Below, piece by piece: positions 1 through 5,875 of a stretch of 13,870 bases of DNA; the stretch's first letter is position 1, and every line of letters starts with the position of its first letter. Location of the stretch: the NCBI GenBank assembly GCA_964649195.1, contig CAZYPK010000138.1:1-13870 (forward strand), written 5' to 3'. Source of the stretch: JTS-RE9 sp964649195. GTDB lineage: Bacteria; Planctomycetota; Phycisphaerae; Phycisphaerales; Phycisphaeraceae. The notes under the pieces are model-generated. The model worked only from the letters and a program-made list of their open reading frames with translations. It was not told where the DNA came from and did no database searches. The position numbers and the translations under genes are program-made.

Positions 1-111
1 TGTGATAACGGAAAAGAGACGTTTGGAAAAGTTCTCAGGCTCCGGGCGGGGCTGAAACATTGCGAAAAAGCCATATGCTTTTACCTTGGATAGCCTTGTC
101 TTCGCCAAGCC

Positions 112-136
112 TTGACACATCCTGCCGTTCTATAAT
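112..136 (+). promoter_or_regulatory. Possible promoter for the first gene
   Basis: A perfect TATAAT lies at 131-136, 38 bases before the ATG at 175, and a perfect TTGACA lies at 112-117. The spacer between them is only 13 bases, well short of the usual 16-18, so the two boxes probably do not work together in the standard way. The -10 box alone is convincing by position. The rest of 1-174 shows no gene. Confidence 0.4.
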
Positions 137-174
137 GTTCCCGGTCTGATTTCATTCCAACGAGGGATCGCCAC

Positions 175-672
175 ATGAATCACCCACGACCTTTTCTGCT
201 CTTCCTGTTGGCGCTGCTTTCATCGATGGGTTTCGCGCTGGGGGCTGAAACGAAGGAGCCCGTGTCGGAGGATAAGATGGCCGCACTGGAGAAGCGGTTT
301 GAAACCACGCTGACCAACGCGGCGCTGGTCGGATCGTTCACGGTCAAGGGCAAAAATGACGGCAAACTGCATCAGGAGCGTTACGTCATCAGCAGCGTGA
401 AGAAAATGGAAGGCGAATCGTGGCTGTTCATGGCCCGCATTCAGTACGGCGGCAAGGATGCGACGCTGCCGCTGATTCTTCGCGTCAAGTGGGCCGGGGA
501 TACGCCGGTCATCACGCTGGACAACTTCAAGGTGCCCGGCTTCGGCACGTTCACCGCCCGGGTCATGATCTTCGACAACCAGTACGCCGGCACCTGGAGC
601 GGCGGCGAGCACGGCGGGCAGATGTTCGGCCGCATCGAACGCGCCGATGCGGAGAAACCCAAGTCGGAATGA
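175..672 (+). CDS. Secreted protein of unknown function
   Basis: This is a 165-residue protein that I do not recognise as a named family. Residues 1-24 form a clear Sec signal peptide (short basic start, hydrophobic LLFLLALLSS core, ALGA end), so the mature protein should lie outside the cytoplasm. The mature part is a small mixed, probably beta-rich domain with a glycine-rich stretch near the end (WSGGEHGGQMFGRIE, about residues 141-155) and a charged tail. The start is supported by the signal peptide and by a purine-rich GAGGGA shortly upstream. It is followed by two more exported-protein genes on the same strand (gap of 68 bases to the next), so it may be the first gene of a loose transcription unit. 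Its function is unknown; the coding call is firm. Confidence 0.8.
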   Translation: MNHPRPFLLFLLALLSSMGFALGAETKEPVSEDKMAALEKRFETTLTNAALVGSFTVKGKNDGKLHQERYVISSVKKMEGESWLFMARIQYGGKDATLPLILRVKWAGDTPVITLDNFKVPGFGTFTARVMIFDNQYAGTWSGGEHGGQMFGRIERADAEKPKSE

Positions 673-740
673 CCTGTCGTCGTCAGCCGTTCGCCTCGGC
701 GAACGGCGTATCAGATTTCATTTCATCCACGGATAATCCC

Positions 741-1340
741 ATGCTCCGATCATTCACCCTCTCTTTCTTCTGTTTCACCCTGATCGCCTGCGGCGGTGAA
801 AAGCCCCGGCAGGAACCGGATGGCAAGACGTTCCCGTCGCCTGTGAAGAAGGACGCCGCCGGGAACGACCTCAAGCTCGAAGCCGTCACCATCGGCGACC
901 TCAAGCTTCAAAAGTTCGGCAACGTCTATCTCGGCGCCCAGCCTTCCGAGGCGGATTTCGCCAGGCTCAAGGAGGCGGGCGTCAAGACCGTGATCAACCT
1001 TCGCAGCGAGGGGGAGAACACGAAGTTTGATGAAGGCAAAACGCTCGTTGACCTGGGCGTCGATCCGGCCTCCTACCACAACCCCGGATTCAAATCGGCG
1101 GACACGCTCACCGATCCGATCTTCCGCAGGGTCCGCGATCTGCTGACCAACAAAACCAACGAACCGGTGCTGCTGCACTGCGCTTCGGGCAATCGTGTCG
1201 GAGCCGTCTGGCTGGCGCACCGCGTGCTCGATGACGGTGTGCCTTACGAGAAGGCGCTCGAGGAGGCCAAGGCGATCGGCATGAAGCCCGAGGCGTTCGA
1301 GGCCCGCGTGAAGGAATATCTCGACTCGAAACCGGAATGA
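741..1340 (+). CDS. Lipoprotein with a DUF442/TIGR01244-type tyrosine phosphatase-like domain
   Basis: The product has 199 residues. Residues 1-17 are a lipoprotein signal with the lipobox LIAC, so C17 would be lipidated and the protein anchored on the periplasmic side. The domain starts near residue 60 with YLGAQPSEADF, the GQPS-like opening of this family. The phosphate-loop signature is HCASGNR at 146-152. The catalytic C147 is followed by four residues before R152, the CX4R spacing I associate with the DUF442 (beta-lactamase hydrolase-like phosphatase) group rather than the classical CX5R. It probably hydrolyses phosphate esters, but the substrate is unknown and an exported phosphatase of this type may act on small molecules. 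An in-frame extension to 420 was rejected because it would bury the lipoprotein signal and overlap the previous gene. Confidence 0.83.
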   Translation: MLRSFTLSFFCFTLIACGGEKPRQEPDGKTFPSPVKKDAAGNDLKLEAVTIGDLKLQKFGNVYLGAQPSEADFARLKEAGVKTVINLRSEGENTKFDEGKTLVDLGVDPASYHNPGFKSADTLTDPIFRRVRDLLTNKTNEPVLLHCASGNRVGAVWLAHRVLDDGVPYEKALEEAKAIGMKPEAFEARVKEYLDSKPE

Positions 1341-1357
1341 ACGGAAGTCGGAGGTCA

Positions 1358-1409
1358 GGGAACAGGAGACAGGGGACAGGGAACAGGAGACAGGGGACAG
1401 GAGACAGGA
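1358..1409 (+). repeat. Tandem minisatellite, 21-bp unit
   Basis: Two exact copies of a 21-bp unit beginning GGGAACAGGAGACAGG lie at 1358-1378 and 1379-1399. A partial third (GGAGACAGGAA) follows. The unit is itself built from GGRRACA sub-blocks. It lies 18 bases after the phosphatase-like gene and just ahead of a REP hairpin, between two same-strand genes. Confidence 0.85.
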
Positions 1410-1420
1410 AGAAGCCCACA

Positions 1421-1432
1421 GCCGCTTGCGGC
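1421..1432. repeat. REP hairpin, GCCGC-TT-GCGGC family
   Basis: This palindrome, GCCGCTTGCGGC, has a five-base stem around TT (or a stem closed by a CTTG tetraloop). The same core recurs at 6975-6986, 11403-11414, 11533-11544 and 12223-12234, in both orientations, and flanks the transposase gene. This copy stands in the leader of the methyltransferase-like gene. Confidence 0.7.
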
Positions 1433-1469
1433 TTCGCGCCGATCTCTGCCCTCTGATTTTTCACTACAC

Positions 1470-1475
1470 AGGAGG
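1470..1475 (+). promoter_or_regulatory. Shine-Dalgarno site fixing the methyltransferase start
   Basis: AGGAGG lies four bases before the ATG at 1480. It favours this start over the in-frame ATG at 1426, which would put a non-hydrophobic stretch, encoded partly by the REP hairpin, ahead of the signal peptide. Confidence 0.75.
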
Positions 1476-1479
1476 CCTG

Positions 1480-2256
1480 ATGAATCGTTTCCTTTCATTC
1501 GTGTTCGTCCTCTGTTTCTCCCTGATGGCCATGTCATCACTGGCGCTGGCGCAGGAAAAAAAGACCGAATCATCCAAGGGCGAGGAGGAAATTCCACCCG
1601 CGGCGACGCATTATCTGGGCAGGGAGATCGCCCAGACGATGCACTATGCGGGCGCACCCTGGCTGACGCGGGAATCGCGCGATCGGGAGGAGGATTCGCG
1701 CACGATGCTGAAGATGCTCGGCCTCAAGGAGGGGCTGACGGTCTGCGACCTGGGCGCGGGCAACGGCTTCTACACGCTGCCGATCGCCAGGGCGGTGGGG
1801 GAGAAGGGGAAGGTTTACGCGGTGGAGATTCAGCCGGAGATGCTGCGGTTTCTCAAGAAGCGGGCCGCGGCGCAGAAGGTGGAGAACATCGAGTACGTGC
1901 TGGGCACGCTTGTCGATCCGAAGCTGCCTGACAACTCGCAGGACATCATCCTGCTCGTCGATGTGTATCACGAGTTCTCCCATCCCGCCCAGATGCTGGC
2001 GAAAATCCGCAAGGCGTTGAAGCCTGATGGCAGGCTGGTGCTCGTCGAGTTCCGGGCCGAGGATGACAAGGTGCCCATCAAGCCGCTGCACAAGATGAGC
2101 AAGAAGCAGATCGATCTTGAAATGAAAGCCAACGGCTTCAGGCAGGTGGATTCGTTCGACAAACTGCCCTGGCAGCACATGCTCTTCTTCCAGCGCGATC
2201 AGGAGAAGAAAGACGAAGGGAATGACAAGGTTGAAAAAGGCGCGGACGGGGGGTGA
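1480..2256 (+). CDS. Exported class I SAM-dependent methyltransferase-like protein
   Basis: The product has 258 residues. Residues 1-24 are a Sec signal peptide ending SLALA-Q. The Rossmann-type methyltransferase fold follows: motif I VCDLGAGNGFYT (88-99), the acidic end of beta 2 at VYAVEIQP (112-119), a motif IV-like ILLVDVYHEFSHP (157-169) and the post-motif segment KALKPDGRLVLVEF (178-191). The C-terminal tail from about 241 is highly charged and looks disordered. Family logic predicts transfer of a methyl group from SAM to an unknown acceptor. SAM is not normally expected in the periplasm, so the signal peptide is odd: either the protein has another ligand or role, or it stays tethered by its N terminus. 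It follows the phosphatase-like lipoprotein by 139 bases and may be co-transcribed. The acceptor cannot be guessed. Confidence 0.85.
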   Translation: MNRFLSFVFVLCFSLMAMSSLALAQEKKTESSKGEEEIPPAATHYLGREIAQTMHYAGAPWLTRESRDREEDSRTMLKMLGLKEGLTVCDLGAGNGFYTLPIARAVGEKGKVYAVEIQPEMLRFLKKRAAAQKVENIEYVLGTLVDPKLPDNSQDIILLVDVYHEFSHPAQMLAKIRKALKPDGRLVLVEFRAEDDKVPIKPLHKMSKKQIDLEMKANGFRQVDSFDKLPWQHMLFFQRDQEKKDEGNDKVEKGADGG

Positions 2257-2322
2257 TGTTGCCATCGGAGGTACATGCGATTGCCCTGGGGTGTGCCCAT
2301 CTTTTCCGGCAGGACATATTCC

Positions 2323-2385
2323 GGGTGGCTGGGGCTGAGTCCGCGAAGTCCCGGCTCCCCCCGGTTCACCTTGCCGGGGCTTCGC
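2323..2385. repeat. Truncated GGGTGGCTGGGGCTGA element
   Basis: The left arm GGGTGGCTGGGGCTGAGT plus the inner CCGCGAAG-CCCGGC is present, followed by a short centre and the start of the right arm, CCGGGGCTTCGCAG. The closing TCAGCCCCAGCCACCC seen in the copies at 7736-7853 and 8478-8596 is missing. A different repeat starts at exactly that point. The centre is shorter than in the full copies and does not match it clearly. Confidence 0.7.
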
Positions 2386-2466
2386 AGAGGTCAGAGATCA
2401 GAGAATCAGAAAGACACTCTATTTCCATGTATTTTGCTCTGTGCTGACTTCTGACCTCTGACCTCT
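2386..2466. repeat. GGTCAGAG inverted repeat, terminator-like
   Basis: The arms at 2386-2402 and 2450-2466 match over 17 bases with one mismatch (AGAGGTCAGAG core), around a 47-base AT-richer loop. TTTT follows at once on the plus strand, so the structure could end transcripts from the methyltransferase gene, but the long loop makes a standard intrinsic terminator doubtful. It interrupts the truncated element to its left. Between 2467 and 2568 I see nothing further. Confidence 0.55.
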
Positions 2467-2568
2467 TTTCCCACGGGCTGTTTTGCCGCACATCAACAGT
2501 GCATGGGAGGTCGCCGCGTGACCGAGGCCGTTCATCCACGGCGCGAAGAACGCTCCTTCAGGCCGGTC

Positions 2569-2599
2569 ACGTCCGCGACTCGTTGAGTCGCGGCTCTTA
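2569..2599. repeat. Single GTCCGCGACTC hairpin at the lpxD 3' end
   Basis: A perfect nine-base stem CCGCGACTC/GAGTCGCGG with loop GTT occupies 2573-2593. The flanks CGT before and GGCTCTTA after match the right ends of the two ~200-bp elements at 4591-4787 and 5640-5843. The weakly similar ACGCTCCTTCAGGC upstream suggests a decayed solo end. The bases TTA of its CTCTTA edge are, read on the minus strand, the TAA stop of lpxD. Confidence 0.8.
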
Positions 2600-3643
2600 C
2601 TTTTCCAGTTCCGCGATGCGATTCTCCAGTTCCTTCACTTCCTTGATGAGGTCCGGCAGCCGCATCAGCGCCAGGATGGTGCGTTTGGCCTGGCTCAGCG
2701 GCATCGCGGGCTGGCCGCCGTATTTTTCTCCCGCAGGCACATCGGTCATCACGCCGGCCTGGGCCGCAAGCTGGGCGCCGGCGCCGATGGAGAGGTGGCC
2801 CGCGACGCCGACCTGTCCGCCCATGACCACGTAGTCGCCGGTGTCGGTCGAGCCGGCGATGCCGACCTGGGCGACCATGAGATTGTGCCTGCCCAACGAG
2901 GCCCCGTGGCCGATGGCGATCAGGTCGGAGAACTTGGTGCCCCTGCCGATGCGGGTGGAGCCGAGCGTGGCGCGGTCGATGGCGCAGTTGGCGCCCATTT
3001 CGACATCATCCTCGATCACTGCGCTGCCGATCTGCGGAATCTTGTGGTGCCGCAGTTCCTCATCGGGCAGTTTCTGCGTCGCATAGCCGAAGCCGTCCTG
3101 TCCGATGACGCAGCCTGCATGAAGCGTGACGCGGTTGCCCAGCACGCAGTGATCGTAGATGGTCACGTTGGGAAACAGAACGCAATCCTCGCCGATGACC
3201 GCATCCGGGCCGATGTAGCAATGCGGATAGATGACGGTCCGCGCCCCGATCTTCGCCCCGGCCGCGATCACCACAAACGGCTGCACGCAGCAACCCTCGC
3301 CAAGAGTCGCGGCAGGGTCGATGACGGCCTGCGCACTGACGCCCGCCGGCGGATGTTTGCGGAATCCATGCAGGGCCACGACCGCCTGCCGAAAGGCGAA
3401 GTAGGGATCCCCGGCGATGAGCACGGTCAATCCTGCCGGGGCCTGGGCTGCATCACCGGCGGACAAAATGACCGCCCCGGCCTTGGTGGTCCCCAGCGAT
3501 GAAACATATTTGCGATTGGAGAGGAAGCTGATGTCGCCGGGCGTTGCGTCATCAAGTCCGGCACAGCCGGTGAGGGTTGACGTGCCATCCCCCTGAAGCT
3601 GCGCCTGAATCATCGTCGCCAGTTGTTGAGTGGTCAGAGCCAT
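2597..3643 (-). CDS. lpxD: UDP-3-O-acylglucosamine N-acyltransferase LpxD
   Basis: LpxD transfers a 3-hydroxyacyl chain from acyl carrier protein to the amino group of UDP-3-O-acylglucosamine, the third step of lipid A synthesis, in the cytoplasm as a trimer. The 348 residues match the usual family size. Residues 1-100 are the uridine-binding N-terminal domain (LDDATPGDISFLSNRKY at 30-46). From about 103 to 300 runs a left-handed beta helix of hexapeptide repeats, including the family-typical IGQDGFGYA (180-188) and LIAIGHG with the expected catalytic H246. Residues 331-348 are a short coiled-coil tail. The MALTTQQLA start was chosen because the in-frame extension upstream is encoded by the palindrome at 3706-3813; there is no good Shine-Dalgarno site. 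No lpxA, fabZ or bamA neighbour is visible, so the gene stands apart from the usual lipid A cluster. Confidence 0.95.
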   Translation of the reverse strand: MALTTQQLATMIQAQLQGDGTSTLTGCAGLDDATPGDISFLSNRKYVSSLGTTKAGAVILSAGDAAQAPAGLTVLIAGDPYFAFRQAVVALHGFRKHPPAGVSAQAVIDPAATLGEGCCVQPFVVIAAGAKIGARTVIYPHCYIGPDAVIGEDCVLFPNVTIYDHCVLGNRVTLHAGCVIGQDGFGYATQKLPDEELRHHKIPQIGSAVIEDDVEMGANCAIDRATLGSTRIGRGTKFSDLIAIGHGASLGRHNLMVAQVGIAGSTDTGDYVVMGGQVGVAGHLSIGAGAQLAAQAGVMTDVPAGEKYGGQPAMPLSQAKRTILALMRLPDLIKEVKELENRIAELEK

Positions 3644-3705
3644 CGCAAACAGGATAGCGAAAGTCGGAAGGGGGGAGGGAGGCACGGAGGGGGAGAGATT
3701 GAAAA

Positions 3706-3813
3706 ATGGCCATTGCAAAATGCAAAATGCAAATTGAAGAGAGGCAGATGCGCATCCCCAGATGATCGGTTGCCTGCTCCGCCATTTTGCAATTTGCACT
3801 TTGCAATGGCCAT
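3706..3813. repeat. Large palindrome with ATGGCCATTGCAAA arms upstream of lpxD
   Basis: Two 31-base arms (3706-3736 and 3783-3813) match with three mismatches and share ATGGCCATTGCAAA followed by TGCAAA-type steps. The 46-base loop holds GATGCGCATC. Outside the arms the symmetry continues loosely: GGAGGCACGGAGGGGG to the left mirrors the octamer array to the right. The structure fills most of the gap between tetR and lpxD. Confidence 0.85.
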
Positions 3814-3828
3814 TGGCCATTCTCCCCC

Positions 3829-3911
3829 CTTCGTCCCTTCGTGCCTTCGTGCCTCAATGCCTCCGTGCCTTCCCCCTCCGTGCCTTCGTGCCTCCGTGCC
3901 TTCCTCCCTTC
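3829..3911. repeat. Octamer tandem array, CTTCGTGC / CTCCGTGC
   Basis: About ten copies of an eight-base unit, varying between CTTCGTGC, CTCCGTGC, CTCAATGC and CTTCGTCC. Read on the minus strand it runs through the 3' end of the TetR gene, whose stop codon (3854-3856) lies inside it. Confidence 0.85.
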
Positions 3912-4489
3912 ACCTTTCCTGACGGGCTGATGTGGGCGTCGATCACGCGATGGGCCACGCTTCTGGCGATCTCCACCGCCTGGGCGTTGCAGGTCACGGT
4001 GTAAGTGACATAGGCCCCTTCGACGATCAGACAGAGTTCGCGGGCCAGCACTGCCGGTTCCGCCACGCCGGCCTGCGCGGCAATCTCGCTGACGATCATC
4101 TCGATCGCCTCCTTGTTCTTCGCCGCCGCCAGGTGCGCCGGTTCGTGAGGCAGCGGAAACTCCATGGCGGCATTCACGAAGATGCAGCCGTGAAAGTCCT
4201 CGGAGTGAATGACTTCATGCACCACGTCCATCAGCGCATGGAGTTGATCGACGGGATCCGTCCCGCCGTGCTTTCGGATCATCTGCCCGAACGCATTTCG
4301 GAACCAGATGTCGTGCACCTCCAGGGCGGCGAGCATCAGGTCTTCCTTGCAGGCGAAATGCTTGTAGAACGCCGTCTTGCTGATGCCCACATCACCGAGA
4401 ATCTGATCGATGCCCACGTTGCGGAAACCATCGCGGTAGAACCGCCTGGTGGCTGTGTCGATGAGCCGTTGTTTCGTGTTGCTGGCCAT
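3854..4489 (-). CDS. TetR/AcrR-family transcriptional regulator
   Basis: The product has 211 residues, normal for the family. The N-terminal DNA-binding domain spans about 5-51: RLIDTATRRFYRDGF, then the helix-turn-helix VGIDQILGDVGISKTAFYKHFACKEDL. The rest (about 55-190) is the helical ligand-binding and dimer region, which is too variable to predict a ligand. A run of H and C residues at 91-102 (HEVIHSEDFHGC) is notable. The start is fixed by a strong Shine-Dalgarno site and by the family's usual short N terminus; an upstream in-frame ATG at 4537 was rejected. The last ~20 residues (GKVKGGRHGGTKARRGKARRH) are encoded by the octamer array and are probably not part of the original fold. Direct repeats at 4515-4551 may be its own operator. 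The target could be itself or lpxD downstream; neither is shown. Confidence 0.9.
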   Translation of the reverse strand: MASNTKQRLIDTATRRFYRDGFRNVGIDQILGDVGISKTAFYKHFACKEDLMLAALEVHDIWFRNAFGQMIRKHGGTDPVDQLHALMDVVHEVIHSEDFHGCIFVNAAMEFPLPHEPAHLAAAKNKEAIEMIVSEIAAQAGVAEPAVLARELCLIVEGAYVTYTVTCNAQAVEIARSVAHRVIDAHISPSGKVKGGRHGGTKARRGKARRH

Positions 4490-4495
4490 GTTCTG

Positions 4496-4502
4496 CCTCC
4501 TT
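4496..4502 (-). promoter_or_regulatory. Shine-Dalgarno site of the TetR gene
   Basis: AAGGAGG on the minus strand, six bases before the ATG at 4489. It decides the start in favour of MASNTKQ. Confidence 0.8.
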
Positions 4503-4514
4503 TCCGACTGTCGG

Positions 4515-4551
4515 GGTTTACCGGAAGTCAACCCCAAGGTTTACCACAAGT
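4515..4551. promoter_or_regulatory. Direct repeat, possible TetR operator
   Basis: GGTTTACCNNAAGT occurs twice, at 4515-4528 and 4538-4551, 23 bases apart, directly upstream of the TetR gene. On the minus strand TTGACT (4526-4531) between them could be a -35 box, but I see no good -10. Self-regulation from such a site is usual for the family; here it is inferred. Confidence 0.35.
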
Positions 4552-4590
4552 TCACTTGCGGGTCATCTCCCGTCCGCAACAATCCCGCAA

Positions 4591-4787
4591 CCTGAGTTCG
4601 GGATAAGAATGAGCCGCGACGTAACACGTCGCGGACGTGAGCGACAAGAATGGAGCGGCCATCGCGCAACGGATCACGGGACGCGAACACGACCGGGCAC
4701 TGATCGAGGCAGAAAGAAAAAGGAGAGATGGGCCACCCCTTGAGGCTGTTCGCGTCCGCGACTCGTTGAGTCGCGGCTCTTATCCCG
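4591..4787. mobile_element. ~200-bp hairpin-ended element, left copy
   Basis: The element begins CCTGAGTTCGGGATAAGA and ends near GGCTCTTATCCCGG, so its ends are short inverted repeats (CGGGATAAGA plus GCCGCGAC). Next to each end is a hairpin: 4614-4634 with stem CCGCGACGT/ACGTCGCGG, and 4756-4776 with stem CCGCGACTC/GAGTCGCGG. The interior is not coding by any convincing frame. The reverse complement of 5640-5843 matches it along its length, most strongly in the right half (for example CGATCGAGGC, GGGCCACCCC, TTGAGGCTGTTCGCG). It looks like a non-autonomous, MITE- or BIME-like element. Confidence 0.75.
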
Positions 4788-5044
4788 GCTTACGCCGGGC
4801 CGTTCGCCGGGCCGAGCGATTGCCCTGCGTTCGACACCCTCGCCTCTGGCACAACCCGATGCTTTGGTTATGATAAAGCCGGTCAGTCCGATCAGAGGGT
4901 CAGTTCCGGCGGGTCAGGCGACAGGGGTGTGTGCCTTCTCTCGTTGATTTTCTCTCATCGGCGATCCAGCGGTGGCGATCATTTGTGCGATCGCCCAGGC
5001 GGATGGGGTGTCCTGATGCAATGCCCCAACGGAAACGGTGACCT

Positions 5045-5569
5045 ATGAAAATCTATGTCGGCAATCTCAGCGAGAAGACCACGGCGGAAGACCTCAACGC
5101 CATGTTCGCCAAACACGGCGTCGTCCAGGACGCCTACCTCGTCAACGACAAGGCGACCAAGGCCACGCGATGCTTCGGCTTCGTCTTCATGAAGGACGAC
5201 CTCGAAGCCAAGGCCGCCATCCGCCACCTCAACGGCCTGCTCGTGGCGGGCAGCAAGATCAAGGTCAGCGAGTCGCTGCCCAAGAAAAAGAAATCCGCCG
5301 AGGGCGATGCGGAAGGCAAACGCTCAGGCCCCCTGGGCCCCGGCCCGCAGCGACGCATGAGCAGCCGCCCGCGCGGCAGAGGCAGCAGCGGCGGCGGAAG
5401 CGGTGGCGGTGGCTTCCGTGGAGGCGGGGGCGGTGGATTCCGTGGGGGCGGCGGTGGGGGTGGTGGTGGATTCCGCGGCGGAGGGGGTGGCGGTGGTGGC
5501 TACCGCGGCGGATCAGGCGGCGGGTCCGGCGGATCGAGTGGATCCGGGGGGTCGAGCGGGTATCGGTGA
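5045..5569 (+). CDS. RRM RNA-binding protein with a glycine-rich tail
   Basis: The product has 174 residues. Residues 1-75 form one RNA recognition motif: RNP2 is IYVGNL (3-8) and RNP1 is RCFGFVFM (42-49), where the usual second glycine is cysteine. The aromatic residues that stack on RNA (Y4, F44, F46) are kept. A lysine-rich linker (79-83) leads to a tail of about 60 residues that is mostly glycine with FRGG, YRGG and serine, like RGG-box proteins. Family members bind single-stranded RNA in the cytoplasm and are often induced by cold or stress; no such signal is proven here. The start follows the RRM boundary; the Shine-Dalgarno site is weak (GGTGA, close to the ATG). Between 4790 and 5044 a TATGAT at 4869-4874 is the only promoter-like sequence I noticed, with no clear -35. 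The gene stands alone between two inverted ~200-bp elements. Confidence 0.92.
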   Translation: MKIYVGNLSEKTTAEDLNAMFAKHGVVQDAYLVNDKATKATRCFGFVFMKDDLEAKAAIRHLNGLLVAGSKIKVSESLPKKKKSAEGDAEGKRSGPLGPGPQRRMSSRPRGRGSSGGGSGGGGFRGGGGGGFRGGGGGGGGGFRGGGGGGGGYRGGSGGGSGGSSGSGGSSGYR

Positions 5570-5589
5570 ACCGGAAATCAACCAGCATC

Positions 5590-5624
5590 AACAAAAACCT
5601 TGGCAATCGCCGGTGTTTTTTGTT
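5590..5624 (+). terminator. Likely intrinsic terminator of the RRM gene
   Basis: An inverted repeat with AACAAAAACC...GGC against GCC...GGTGTTTTTTGTT closes over an AATC loop, 20 bases after the stop, and its right arm includes TTTTTT. The A-rich left arm pairs with the T run, as in bidirectional-type terminators. Confidence 0.6.
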
Positions 5625-5639
5625 GTTGCGTCTTGAATA

Positions 5640-5843
5640 CCTGAGTTCGGAATAAGAGCCGCGACTCAACGAGTCGCGGACGCGAACAGCCTCAAGGGTG
5701 GCCCAGCGCACCCTTTTCTTTCAGCCTCGATCGGCGCCCGGTTGTTTTCGCGTCCCATGATCCTCCGCAAGACGAACACACCGTCTCTCCGTTCATCTCC
5801 GCGACGTGTTACGTCGCGGCTCACTCTTATTTCCCGAACTCAG
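5640..5843. mobile_element. ~200-bp hairpin-ended element, right (inverted) copy
   Basis: The element begins CCTGAGTTCGGAATAAGAGCC and ends ATTTCCCGAACTCAG, so the outer ends are good inverted repeats of each other. The hairpins lie at 5659-5679 (stem CCGCGACTC type) and 5799-5819 (stem CCGCGACGT type). Read in reverse complement the order of hairpins and the interior agree with 4591-4787. The outer edge lies 32 bases from the stop of the isomerase-like gene. No coding frame is apparent. Confidence 0.78.
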
Positions 5844-5875
5844 CTTGGAAAACCCTCGGAACATATCACCCCGGC

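Noticed and set aside
3644..3820. N-terminal extension of LpxD
   Set aside because: It is translated from the palindrome upstream; LpxD proteins begin at the MALTTQQLA-like segment.
3829..3911. Octamer array as an origin or DnaA-box cluster
   Set aside because: The unit CTTCGTGC is unlike the DnaA box and the array runs into a coding end; no origin genes are near.
4637..4873. Possible 78-codon gene on the plus strand
   Set aside because: It runs through the left ~200-bp element; the frame is not kept in the inverted copy, so it is not under coding selection.
4854..4873. Sigma54-like TGGCAC ... GC upstream of the RRM gene
   Set aside because: The distance between the GG and GC pairs is eleven bases, not ten, and the -12 box is poor.
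2569..5819. CRISPR array from the recurring GTCCGCGAC hairpins
   Set aside because: Copies are far apart, occur in both orientations and lack regular spacers; they are ends of dispersed elements.
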